DNA of 64,000 bases from CAZIGM01 sp964538675. Lineage in GTDB: Bacteria; Bacillota; Bacilli; Tepidibacillales; Tepidibacillaceae. The DNA lies in the NCBI GenBank assembly GCA_964538675.1, contig CAZIGM010000001.1:1-64000 (forward strand). Direction: 5' to 3'. The notes under the pieces are model-generated. The model had not been told where the DNA came from and searched no databases. It saw only the letters and a program-made list of their open reading frames with translations. A program made the translations under genes and the position numbers. Numbering within the stretch: position 1 is the first letter of the stretch; every line of letters starts with the position of its first letter. Shown here one piece after another: positions 24,404-34,100 of this stretch.

Positions 24404-27400
24404 CTATTCTTTAGTTACTTTAACAACTAATTTGCGTTTAACCCATGCTTCAAAATCATCCATATATGTGTACATAACAGGTACTAGTAATAAAGTTACT
24501 AGTGTAGCAAAGCTTAATCCAAATACTACTACTGTAGCAAAGGGGGCTTGCAGTTCAGCTCCTTCACCTAATCCTAATGTTAAAGGTATTAGAGCTAGTA
24601 CTGTCGTTAATGTAGTCATTAAGATTGGTCTTAAACGATTGGGACCCGCCTCTAATATTGCATCTCTTCGATTCTTTCCCCTTTTTCGTAAAATGTTGAT
24701 GTAATCTACTAATACTATTGCATTATTAACAACAATACCTACTAGCATAATTATTCCAATAAAAGTAGAAACGTTTAGTGTACGACCTGTAACAATTAAT
24801 CCTAAAATTATTCCAATAAACGTAGCTGGTATTGAAAACATAATTACTAAAGGATGTGTAATAGCTTCAAATTGGACAGCCATTACCATATAAACCAAGA
24901 AAATAGATAAAATCAAAGCAAACTTTAAGCTATCAAACGATTCCATCATTTCTTCGGCCTGTCCTCCGATTTTAATAATGTAACCATCAGGAACGTTTAT
25001 GCTTTTCAGATTATTTTCAACATCTGTCGTTATGCTTCCTAAATCCCTATCAATAATATCTGCACTTACTGACACTTGCCTTTTCTGATCCTCATGATTT
25101 ATAAGCGCAAAACCCTGTGCTTGAGACAATTCTGCAACATCTTTTAATTTTATTGAAGTTCCATTATGAAGCATAATTGGCATGTCATTGATCTGACTCA
25201 TATCCTGTTTATATTCTTCTGGTAATGTTACTCTAACATCTATTTCTTGTCCTTCATAACGAATTCTCGTTGCTAATTGTCCATTAAAGCCTGTTCTTAC
25301 TGTATTTAAAATCTCGTTATAAGTTAGTCCATACATTGCAGCCTTTTCACGATCTATGATAATCTGCATTTCTGGTTTTCCTTCTTCAAAGGTAGTTGTT
25401 ACATTTCTTGTTCCCTCTACTTTTCCTACCTGACTTTTAACTTCTTCTGCTAAGCCTTTTAGAATGTTTAAATCATCACCAGTTATTTTTACTGAAACAG
25501 CAGTATCACTTGTAAATCCACCACTTTGCATCTGACTTACTTCTATTTCTGCACCTGGTATTTTATTAGTAAATGATCGGATATCATCCATAATCACATC
25601 AGTACCTCTACTTCTATCAGCCAGAGGGGCTAAGCGAATATAGAGATTACCAATGTTCGGACTACTTCTTCCCATCGAAAAACTGCCACCACTACCTGCA
25701 CTTGTAAAGATAGTATCTACTTCCTCAATCCCAACTAAATAGACTACAATGTCATCTAATATTTTTTCAGTTTCACTCATTACTGTCCCTTCAGGTAAGG
25801 TAATATCAATATTGATTTCTCCTTGATCCATCTCCGGTAAAAACTCAGTTCCTACCATTGGCACAAGTAAATATGACACAACCAAAAGTACCACTGTAGC
25901 AAAAACTACTATAAGTCGATTGTTTAATGACCAATTCAACGTTTTTTTATATGCAGGATAAATACCACTTAGTGCTTTACCAAATCCTTTTTGAATTCCA
26001 GATATACCTTTTTTACTTCTATGTTCTTCCTTCTCTTTATTCTTCAAAAGATTTGCTGAAAGCATTGGTACTAGAGTTAACGAAGCTATCAAGGATACAA
26101 GAAGTGCAAAACTAATAGTTAATGCCATCGGACTAAAAAGTTCTGATGCTAGTCCTTCTACAAATACTATTGGAATAAATACTGCAACTGTTGTTATGGC
26201 TGATGCTATTACTGCTGAAGCCACTTCCTTAGCACCTGTCTTAGCAGCTTCAATTCTTTCATATCCTTTCTCACGATACCGATAAATATTTTCTAATATA
26301 ACTATTGAACTATCTACCATCATCCCTATTCCTAATGCTAGTCCACCTAACGTAAGTAAATTTAATGTTTCTCCAGCAAAATATATTAAGTTAAAAGTAG
26401 CAATAATCGCTATAGGCATTGTAATTGCTATTACAAGTGTCGTTCTCACATTTCGCAAAAATAAAAATAGAATTATTGTTGCTAAGATTCCACCTATAAT
26501 AAGATTAACTACTACATTGTCTATTGAATCTCTTATAAATATAGATAGATCATAAACCACATCAATTTTTACTTCCTCAGGAAGCAATTTTTCCACATCT
26601 TCTATAGCTTTGTATATTTCATTAGCAACATCGATTGTATTGGCATCAGCTTTTTTTGATATATCAAATATTAAACTTGGTTCTCCATCTACCTTAGTTA
26701 TTTCAGATACTTCTTTATATTCTTCATAAATATTTGCTATTTCTCCTAATTTGTAGGTGCCACCTTTAGGTGATTGTATTAAAACATTTTTTATATCCTC
26801 TATGTCAGTAAATTCACCATTAATTCTTAATTTAAGATCTTGATTACCCCTTAAGAGAGTTCCAGCTGTTACCGATATATTCTCTGATGCAAGTGCTTGA
26901 ATTACTTGGTTAGTAGAAATTCCATACCCTTCAAGATATATAGGAGATAATTCCACTTTAATTTCTTTTTCTTTAGCCCCTGTAAATTCAATTGTTGAAA
27001 CACCTGATGCCCTCTCTAATCTTGGCTCAATAATATCATTTGCTAAATAAGTTAATCTGCTTTGGTCTAAATCTCCAGACACTGATAATCGAATTATCGG
27101 CATTGCATTTGGATCTATATTAATAACCAATGGTTTTGTTGCTTCTTCTGGTAATACGTTTACTATTCGATCTAGTTTCTCGCGAATATCATTCGCCTTA
27201 ACATCTAAATCTGTTCCCCAATCAAATTCTAATACAACCAAAGATTGACCTGTAGCCGAGGTTGATTGAACGCTTTTAACTCCTTCAATCCCACTTAGTA
27301 CTCCTTCTACTGGCTTAGTGACCAAATTTTCAACCTCTTGAGGTGCTGCATCATCATATTCTGTTACTACTATTGTGTAGGGAACCTCAATCTCAGGATA

Positions 27401-27508
27401 TAAATCTATCGGTAAGCTTTGAAGTGAAATTACACCGATTAATAGAATGGCCAAAACAATCATAATGACCCCTATAGGTCTTTTAACTGATGTATCAATT
27501 AGTTTCAT
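24404..27508 (-). CDS. RND-family efflux transporter (AcrB/MdtB-like, SwrC-type)
   Basis: 1034 residues, full-length RND pump with 12 membrane segments: TM1 near residues 10-30, a large extracytoplasmic loop, TM2-6 (about 335-490), a second loop, TM7-12 (about 520 and 850-1020). Conserved family features include PIGVIMIVLAILLIGV at the N-terminus, and the TM4 proton-relay region LGLALGIGMMVDSSIVILENIYR with its conserved Asp. Exports hydrophobic compounds using the proton gradient. In Gram-positives such pumps (YerP/SwrC in Bacillus subtilis) export surfactants or drugs without an outer membrane channel; none is seen here. Overlaps its adaptor gene by 4 bases (ATGA). Confidence 0.92.
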   Translation of the reverse strand: MKLIDTSVKRPIGVIMIVLAILLIGVISLQSLPIDLYPEIEVPYTIVVTEYDDAAPQEVENLVTKPVEGVLSGIEGVKSVQSTSATGQSLVVLEFDWGTDLDVKANDIREKLDRIVNVLPEEATKPLVINIDPNAMPIIRLSVSGDLDQSRLTYLANDIIEPRLERASGVSTIEFTGAKEKEIKVELSPIYLEGYGISTNQVIQALASENISVTAGTLLRGNQDLKLRINGEFTDIEDIKNVLIQSPKGGTYKLGEIANIYEEYKEVSEITKVDGEPSLIFDISKKADANTIDVANEIYKAIEDVEKLLPEEVKIDVVYDLSIFIRDSIDNVVVNLIIGGILATIILFLFLRNVRTTLVIAITMPIAIIATFNLIYFAGETLNLLTLGGLALGIGMMVDSSIVILENIYRYREKGYERIEAAKTGAKEVASAVIASAITTVAVFIPIVFVEGLASELFSPMALTISFALLVSLIASLTLVPMLSANLLKNKEKEEHRSKKGISGIQKGFGKALSGIYPAYKKTLNWSLNNRLIVVFATVVLLVVSYLLVPMVGTEFLPEMDQGEINIDITLPEGTVMSETEKILDDIVVYLVGIEEVDTIFTSAGSGGSFSMGRSSPNIGNLYIRLAPLADRSRGTDVIMDDIRSFTNKIPGAEIEVSQMQSGGFTSDTAVSVKITGDDLNILKGLAEEVKSQVGKVEGTRNVTTTFEEGKPEMQIIIDREKAAMYGLTYNEILNTVRTGFNGQLATRIRYEGQEIDVRVTLPEEYKQDMSQINDMPIMLHNGTSIKLKDVAELSQAQGFALINHEDQKRQVSVSADIIDRDLGSITTDVENNLKSINVPDGYIIKIGGQAEEMMESFDSLKFALILSIFLVYMVMAVQFEAITHPLVIMFSIPATFIGIILGLIVTGRTLNVSTFIGIIMLVGIVVNNAIVLVDYINILRKRGKNRRDAILEAGPNRLRPILMTTLTTVLALIPLTLGLGEGAELQAPFATVVVFGLSFATLVTLLLVPVMYTYMDDFEAWVKRKLVVKVTKE

Positions 27509-28743
27509 GAAGCTTCTCCTTCTTCCTGAATTATCTCAACATCAGAGCCATTATCCAAATTGTATTGTCCCTTTATTACAACTTCATCATCAACAGATAA
27601 TCCATATATTATTATGGTTTCCTCTGTTGTCATATCCTTTACTTCAATACTCTTTTTATACGCCTTCCCATCATTGACAACATAGACGTAAGTATCCTTG
27701 CCAGTTCCTAATACTGCTTGAGTTGGAATAACTATATATTCTTCATCATCAGAGAATGTTAATATGGTTTCTACAAGCATACCCGATTTTAATTGATTGT
27801 CTTCATTATTAATTTTTATCTCAATTAAAAAAGTTAGTGTTTGTTCGCTCGCAACTGGAGATATAAATGTGACTTTTCCCTCTACGTTTTTATCTAAAGA
27901 TGGAATATATATATCTATTATTTCTCCTTCTTCAAAATTATTAAGGGAGTTTTCTGTAACGTTAAGATTAACATATACTATATCCTGATTTACTATTTGA
28001 ACCGCTGGTATTTGCGGAGATGCCATATCCCCTTCTTCAACCCTTACCGAGGCTACTTGCCCTGAAATAGAAGCATACACTTTAGTATCTTCTACAGCTC
28101 TTTGGGCTTGTTCTAGTCCAATCTCAGCTTGATCTAAAGATGCTTTAATTGCATCAATATTCGTGCTAGATTGAGCCTTTTCATATGAATCTCTTGCAAT
28201 TTTCAAATTGTTTTCCGCTTGAAGATATGCCGATTCAGCTTGATCTAGTTGATTATCATTAGCCCTGCCTTCATCGTGTAGTTCTGTAACATCATCTAAA
28301 TTCTTTTTAGCTTGTTCATATGAATCCTCAGCAATCTCTAATTGTGCTTCTGTTTGTATTATTGATGAACTCTGCCTTTCTTTTGCTTGATTTAGGTTGG
28401 ATAACGAAGATTGATAAACAGCTTCTGCCTGACGTAACGAATCTTTTACATATGTATCATCAAGCTTCATCAAAATTTGTTGTTTTATTACTGTATCACC
28501 TTGTTCTACATATATTTCCTCTATTTTAGCTGTAATCTTTGGTGATACAAAAATATTTTGATTAGCTTTTATTTTTCCAATAAATCTCTCTCCCTGATCA
28601 ATAGATTTTAATTCAACTTTTTCTATTACAACTGGTATAGGTCTTAACTCAACAGCTTCTTCCGTCTCATTTCCAAGTGTACACCCTGAAAGAAAGACTA
28701 CTAATATTAGGACTAATATGATGGAATATTTTGTTCGATTCAC
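27505..28743 (-). CDS. RND efflux membrane-fusion adaptor lipoprotein
   Basis: 412 residues. Lipobox LVVFLSGC (Cys about residue 21) gives a lipid anchor to the outer face of the membrane. Then barrel-sandwich half (ANQNIFVSPKITAKIEEIYVEQGD), a long helical hairpin (about residues 100-215, rich in Gln, Ala and Glu), the second lipoyl half (ISGQVASVRVEEGDMASP), beta-barrel and membrane-proximal domains. GTG start with AAGGGGG upstream. Translationally coupled to the RND pump. Acts as the pump's partner; what it connects to in a cell with no outer membrane is unclear. Confidence 0.9.
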   Translation of the reverse strand: MNRTKYSIILVLILVVFLSGCTLGNETEEAVELRPIPVVIEKVELKSIDQGERFIGKIKANQNIFVSPKITAKIEEIYVEQGDTVIKQQILMKLDDTYVKDSLRQAEAVYQSSLSNLNQAKERQSSSIIQTEAQLEIAEDSYEQAKKNLDDVTELHDEGRANDNQLDQAESAYLQAENNLKIARDSYEKAQSSTNIDAIKASLDQAEIGLEQAQRAVEDTKVYASISGQVASVRVEEGDMASPQIPAVQIVNQDIVYVNLNVTENSLNNFEEGEIIDIYIPSLDKNVEGKVTFISPVASEQTLTFLIEIKINNEDNQLKSGMLVETILTFSDDEEYIVIPTQAVLGTGKDTYVYVVNDGKAYKKSIEVKDMTTEETIIIYGLSVDDEVVIKGQYNLDNGSDVEIIQEEGEAS

Positions 28744-28824
28744 AAAATAGCCCCCTTTCTATAAAACTTTTAATTTTATTTACTATAATACCTTTTTTTA
28801 AACATAAACTAAAGTTTTTCCTAT

Positions 28825-28837
28825 AACTTAATAAGTT
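28825..28837. promoter_or_regulatory. Palindrome upstream of the efflux operon
   Basis: AACTTA-A-TAAGTT, a 6-bp exact dyad with a 1-base centre, about 85 bases before the adaptor gene. Its place suggests a repressor site, but no regulator gene is adjacent and short AT palindromes are common here. Confidence 0.2.
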
Positions 28838-28852
28838 AAGTGTAAAAAGAAA

Positions 28853-28890
28853 ACAAAAAAGACACTGGAAACTGAACTGCCCCGTGTCTT
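28853..28890 (-). terminator. Terminator of murA
   Basis: On the minus strand AAGACAC...GTGTCTT with a GG/CC inner extension, followed by TTTTTTG. It begins 15 bases after the murA stop and separates murA from the efflux operon. Confidence 0.8.
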
Positions 28891-28904
28891 GAGAAATGAA
28901 TTTA

Positions 28905-30206
28905 TTAAGATATCTGTAAAGGATGCAATTCCTCTATTTGTTTTTCTTCTTCTTTATATCTTTCAATATCTGCACCCAATTTTTTTAATTTACCTACCAA
29001 ATCTACATATCCACGATCAATGTGATGTAATCCTGTAACTTCAGTTTCACCCTCAGCAACAAGTCCACCTATTACCAATGCAGATCCCGCTCTTAAATCT
29101 GTTGCATGAACTTTTGCACCTTTAAGTTTGCAATTGCCCTCGACGACAGCAGTTCTTCCTTGAATCTTTATATGTGCGTTCATACGTTTGAATTCTTCTA
29201 CATGCATATATCTGTTTTCAAATACTGTTTCTGTAATTATACTTGTTCCATTTGCAATTAATAGCAAGGCCATCATCTGTGATTGCATATCGGTTGGAAA
29301 ACCAGGATGTGGAAGTGTTTTTAAATCAACACCTTTCAATGCTTTATAAGCTTTTACTCTTAGTCCTGTTTCTTCCTCACTAATCTCTACACCCATCTCT
29401 TCTAGTTTCGCAATAACAGGCTTTAAATGATCGATAATTGCATTCTCAATAATTACATTTCCACCAGTAATAGCTGTTGCTACCATATATGTCCCAGCTT
29501 CTATTCTATCAGGTATTACTGTATGTTGAATTGAATATAGGCTCTCTACTCCTTCAATTCTTATTGTTCCAGTTCCTGCACCTCTTATTTTGGCTCCCAT
29601 TCCATTAAGGAAGTTAGCAAGATCGACTATTTCTGGCTCTTGTGCTGCATTTTCTATAGTTGTTATTCCATTAGCTAATGTTGCTGCCATCATAATATTT
29701 TCAGTTGCTCCAACACTGGCATAATCAAGATAAATTCTTGCGGAATTAAGTCTACCTTCAACTTTAGCATCAATATAGCCTTGACCTATATTAATTGTTG
29801 CACCCATAGCTTCAAAGCCCTTTAAATGTTGGTCAACTGGTCTACTTCCAATCGCACAACCACCAGGTAAAGCCACTCTAGCATGACCCTCTCTAGCAAG
29901 TAAAGGACCTATTACTAAGAAAGATGCTCTCATTTTGCGAACCAAATCATACGGAGCTTCAGTTCTTGTTATTTTTTCCGCAGATGTTCTTATGATACCA
30001 TTTTCATAATTTACCTTTGCTCCGATAAAAGTTAATACCTCTATAATGGTATTTACATCATCAAGAGCTGGAATATCATATATTACTGTTTCCCCTTTTT
30101 GTCCTAAAAGTGATGCGGCAAGTATTGGTAGTACGGCATTCTTGGCCCCTTGTACTTTTACACTACCTGATAATTGCTTCCCACCGCGGATTAAAATCTT
30201 TTCCAA
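28905..30206 (-). CDS. murAA: UDP-N-acetylglucosamine 1-carboxyvinyltransferase MurA
   Basis: 433 residues, a normal length. N-terminal [20 protein letters not shown] with the substrate Lys-Asn pair, and the catalytic loop [15 protein letters not shown] with Cys117 (the fosfomycin target). C-terminal [13 protein letters not shown] and [13 protein letters not shown] match the EPSP-synthase superfamily. Adds enolpyruvate to UDP-GlcNAc as the first step of peptidoglycan synthesis. TTG start with GGAGGG 8 bases upstream. Follows ywmB after 39 bases on the same strand, the conserved murAA location. Confidence 0.96.
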   Translation of the reverse strand: MEKILIRGGKQLSGSVKVQGAKNAVLPILAASLLGQKGETVIYDIPALDDVNTIIEVLTFIGAKVNYENGIIRTSAEKITRTEAPYDLVRKMRASFLVIGPLLAREGHARVALPGGCAIGSRPVDQHLKGFEAMGATINIGQGYIDAKVEGRLNSARIYLDYASVGATENIMMAATLANGITTIENAAQEPEIVDLANFLNGMGAKIRGAGTGTIRIEGVESLYSIQHTVIPDRIEAGTYMVATAITGGNVIIENAIIDHLKPVIAKLEEMGVEISEEETGLRVKAYKALKGVDLKTLPHPGFPTDMQSQMMALLLIANGTSIITETVFENRYMHVEEFKRMNAHIKIQGRTAVVEGNCKLKGAKVHATDLRAGSALVIGGLVAEGETEVTGLHHIDRGYVDLVGKLKKLGADIERYKEEEKQIEELHPLQIS

Positions 30207-30245
30207 CGTGCTTCCCTCCGCGCTATTATTTTTATACCTATCATA

Positions 30246-30971
30246 TTAATATTCAATGACGATTATAGGGGTTCCCATTGTCAATATGGTTTTTTGTTTA
30301 ACATTATCATAATGAGTAGCCACTTGAATATTCATCATTTTTTCACCAGTCATAATTGAATTGCTTATATCTGGTGTAAAAGCTGAAATACTTTTTAGCA
30401 ATTCTGTATCTAATTTCTCTATTTCATCTGCCCTAATATTATGTAATATTTCGTCTATTAAGACAAGTTGATTTGCACTACTTAGTTTATCATTGATATT
30501 TCCCTGAATACAAGTGTTAATTTTTATGAATAATTGTATCTCCTGTAATTTTCTATCAAGTTGAGTGTAATATTTGTGCAAATCGTTAAGATTACTTGTC
30601 CCTATTAATATGAAATTAATATATATTTTATTACTATAATTAATTATTTGTAATGTAACCTCTGTCCCATTCCCCCAATCACCTTTGCTTGTATACGTTT
30701 TTTTATTATCTAATACTAGTAGATTATTGCGAGTTGGCAAGTTAAAGATTGTTGCATATTTATTTCCAATATCTAGCATTGTTTTGTCGTCTTGATACGT
30801 ACCAATGGAGGTATTAAAATTTAACCAATATGTTTCTATGACCGCTCCTGTTTTTTCAAAAGCATTTATAATTATATCAACGTCTTGTTTTTTTTCTTTT
30901 TCAATTGAAAAACCAAGTATAAATATTAAAGAACATAGTATTAGAATTATGGCTTTATTAAAATTTTTCAT
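30246..30971 (-). CDS. ywmB: YwmB-family protein
   Basis: 241 residues from the ATG at 30971. An N-terminal signal-anchor (FNKAIILILCSLIFILGFS) is followed by a soluble region with the two-half arrangement typical of YwmB, a family named for a TATA-box-binding-protein-like fold but of unknown function. Support comes mainly from position: directly upstream of murA and, apart from one inserted protease gene, next to the DUF1146 gene, as in Bacillales. The ribosome site GAGAGGAG is 13 bases from this ATG; a TTG at 30998 would add 9 residues and is a possible alternative. Confidence 0.7.
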   Translation of the reverse strand: MKNFNKAIILILCSLIFILGFSIEKEKKQDVDIIINAFEKTGAVIETYWLNFNTSIGTYQDDKTMLDIGNKYATIFNLPTRNNLLVLDNKKTYTSKGDWGNGTEVTLQIINYSNKIYINFILIGTSNLNDLHKYYTQLDRKLQEIQLFIKINTCIQGNINDKLSSANQLVLIDEILHNIRADEIEKLDTELLKSISAFTPDISNSIMTGEKMMNIQVATHYDNVKQKTILTMGTPIIVIEY

Positions 30972-31070
30972 ATTAATTTTATTTCTCCTCTCAACCAATT
31001 CTTTCTTTTTTTGTTAGTAACCATTGTTTACAGAAATAAATTGAGTTATACATTTTTTAACTGGAGAAAT

Positions 31071-31110
31071 AAAAAAGGGGTTAACTTTTATAATTATTAG
31101 TTAACCCCTT
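31071..31110 (-). terminator. Terminator of the SLH cysteine protease gene
   Basis: On the minus strand AAGGGGTTAACT and AAGTTAACCCCTT pair around an AT loop and run into TTTTTT. Strong intrinsic terminator, 37 bases after the stop codon; the stem is also symmetrical with A-tracts for the opposite direction. Confidence 0.9.
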
Positions 31111-31146
31111 CAGTCTGTCAGGTTTTTAACTTTCTCAACAACCTGA

Positions 31147-34100
31147 TTAATATTTGTTGTAAATTCTATATAAAGTAACTGCTGCCTCTCCTCTTGTTGT
31201 ATTACCTTTTGGATTAAGCATATTATTAAAACCTCGTATTATCCCTTCAGAAACCAAGGTCGCTACGCTAGTTTTTGCATAATCATATATTAATGATTTG
31301 TCTTTGTATTTATTTAATATTGATGTATTTCCCGTGTTATCCAATTTTTCTGCTATCTTTAATGCCCTTACCGTAAGGGTCATCATATCTTGTCTAGTTA
31401 TCTTTTTATTAGGACCATAACTATTGTTGCCTTGACCATTAGTAATACTCAATTCTTTTGCAATTCCAATTGCTTCGTAATAATCTGCAGTTGGCAATAC
31501 ATCATTAAAATTAGTATTAAAATCTGCTGTCAAGCTTAGAGTATTTATTAAATAGTGTAGATAATCAGCCCTAGTAATATATGATCTCGGAGAATATGTT
31601 GTTTCTGAAGTTCCAAATATTATTCCTTTGGAACCTAATACTCCTACTTCATATTTATACCAATCAGTCAATTTTATATCATTAAATATCTTATGTACAT
31701 AAGCAACTGAATAATTGCTAAAGTGTGTTGTTGAAAATGTTACCAAACCTGTTTTGGGATCATATTTACCGCTTGGTACTTCAACTATTTTGCCAGATCC
31801 ATCTATATACCAAACAACTATATGTTCTATGTCTTCTCCCCACTTAGGAGTATATGGTATTGATACAGTTACTGGAGTGTCAGGATTATTCCAGTTCTGT
31901 TGTTTTCCATCAACTGTTAGTGATAAGCTAATTAGTGGTCTATCTCCTATTCTTGATGCAACATTACTTAGTATTGTTGATGGATTTACTTGTCCCATGC
32001 TAACACCTACTATAGAATCACTATTAATTTCTTGATTACTTAACATATCATTAGGTATTTTAATTGTTCCTTTATCAGTCGATATCTTTAGGTTTTTTTG
32101 TCCTTTTGTTTCTGTTTGGAAGTAGTCACCAGGCAGGTCAGCTGTAAAGGAAGTTGTACCATCAATTGATGGCATATTTATGTTTAATGAACCTCCCGAG
32201 CTATTCTCTAAGGCTTTGGACAAGTCTTCCCAATTTATATTAACATTTGCATTTCCTTCTTTGTCAACTTCTACAGGTAATGATGTACCGTCCTCTAATG
32301 TTACTTTTCCACCTACTTCACTCTCATTATTTGTGATTGGTGGTGGTGTATATGGCGGTGGTGTATATGGAGCTGGTGTACTATTCGTTACTGCTTGATT
32401 AGTTAAGTTTGCAACATAATTACTCGATATATCTTGTAATGAATTAGCACCAGCTGTGTAGCTTATTGTAACTGTTTGTCCATGTTGTACTGCTGTATCT
32501 AATGTTAATGTTACTGTTGTTCCACTAACTGCAATATTCGTTACATTTATTACACTTCCATTATTAATTTCAAAATCATCTGTTGATGGTATTGATGTTT
32601 CATCTAATGCTTCATCATATGTTAGTACTAATGTTCTAGCGTTCACGTTAGCGAAACTTAATGTTGGTGCTATGCTATCAACTATTGTTACTCCTTCCAC
32701 TGGAGCAGATAAATTATTTGCAGGGTCTACAGCATATACTACATATGTTCCTAAATCTAATCCAATAGTTGGTATTGCTACAGCTACGTTCGCAGTGGCT
32801 GAAACACTTACTCCTATTCCTGCTGCTACAGCATTATCTAGATCCGTTTTTGATGAGTAATTTGTTGCTGGAGCCTCAACAAAATAGATAGTTCCATCCT
32901 CATTACTTGTTGCAGGCAGACTATCGGATTGTTCTACACTTGTTCCAACATTGCTTAATATTGGTGCTGTCGTGTCAGGCGTATTATTTATTACTGCTTG
33001 ACTTGTTAAGTTTACTGCTTCATTAGCCGATGTATCTTGTATCGGATTTACACCCTTTGTATAGTTTATGGTTACTGTATCTCCATGTTCTACAGCTATA
33101 CCTAAAGTTAATGTTATATCTGTTCCACTTATTGATACGTTTGTTACATTTACAACACTTCCGTTATTTACTGTATAATCTGTTGTTGCTGGTATTGATG
33201 TTTCATCTAAAGCTTCGCTATATTCCATTACTAATGTATTATCATTAACACTTGCACTACTTAAGGTTGGCAGTGTTAAGTCAAGTGTATTATTAACTAC
33301 TGCTTGGTTTGTTAAGTTTACTGCTTCATTAGCCGATGTATCTTGTATCGGATTTACACCCTTTGTATAGCTCAAAGTTACCGTTTGTCCATGTTCTACA
33401 GCTGTACCTAAAGTTAAGGTCACATCTGTTCCGCTTATTGCTACGTTTGTTACATTTATTACACTTCCGTTATTGACTATATAGTCTGTTGTTGCTGGTA
33501 TTGATGTTTCATCTAATGCTTCATTATATTCTAATACTAAAGTGCCCATATTTACACTTGCACTATTTAGTACGGGCACTGCTATGTCTGGTGTATTATT
33601 TACCACTGCTTGATCTGTTAAGTTCTCTGCTTCGTTAGCTACTAAATCCTGTACTGGATTTATATTCTGTGTGTAACTTAACGTTACTGTATCTCCATGT
33701 TCTACTGCTGTACCTAAGGTTAATGTAACATCTGTTCCACTTATTGATACATTTGTTACATTTATAGCACTTCCGTTACTTACTTGAAAATCTGCTGTTG
33801 CTGGTACTGATGTTTCATCTAATGCTTCATTATATTCAAGTACTAATGTAGTATCGTTTATACTTGCACCATTTATTACTGGATTTGTTGTCTCTATATT
33901 AGTAAATGCCTTTAGGCATACGTCTTTATTGGTTTGGTTATACATGTAGCCGCCTGATATTATAAAATCGCCATCACTAACAGTATAACTTTTATTGGAT
34001 GATACAAAATTTGATGAGTAATCCTCATAATACGCCTCAAAAGGAACTGGATAATTATATCCAGGTGTAGTCAGTTTAACTATAACAGCATAATCACTAC

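Noticed and set aside
32992..33909. Regular 306-bp repeats as a CRISPR-like or satellite array
   Set aside because: The repeats are in frame, encode Ig-like domains in a long secreted protein, and have no spacers.
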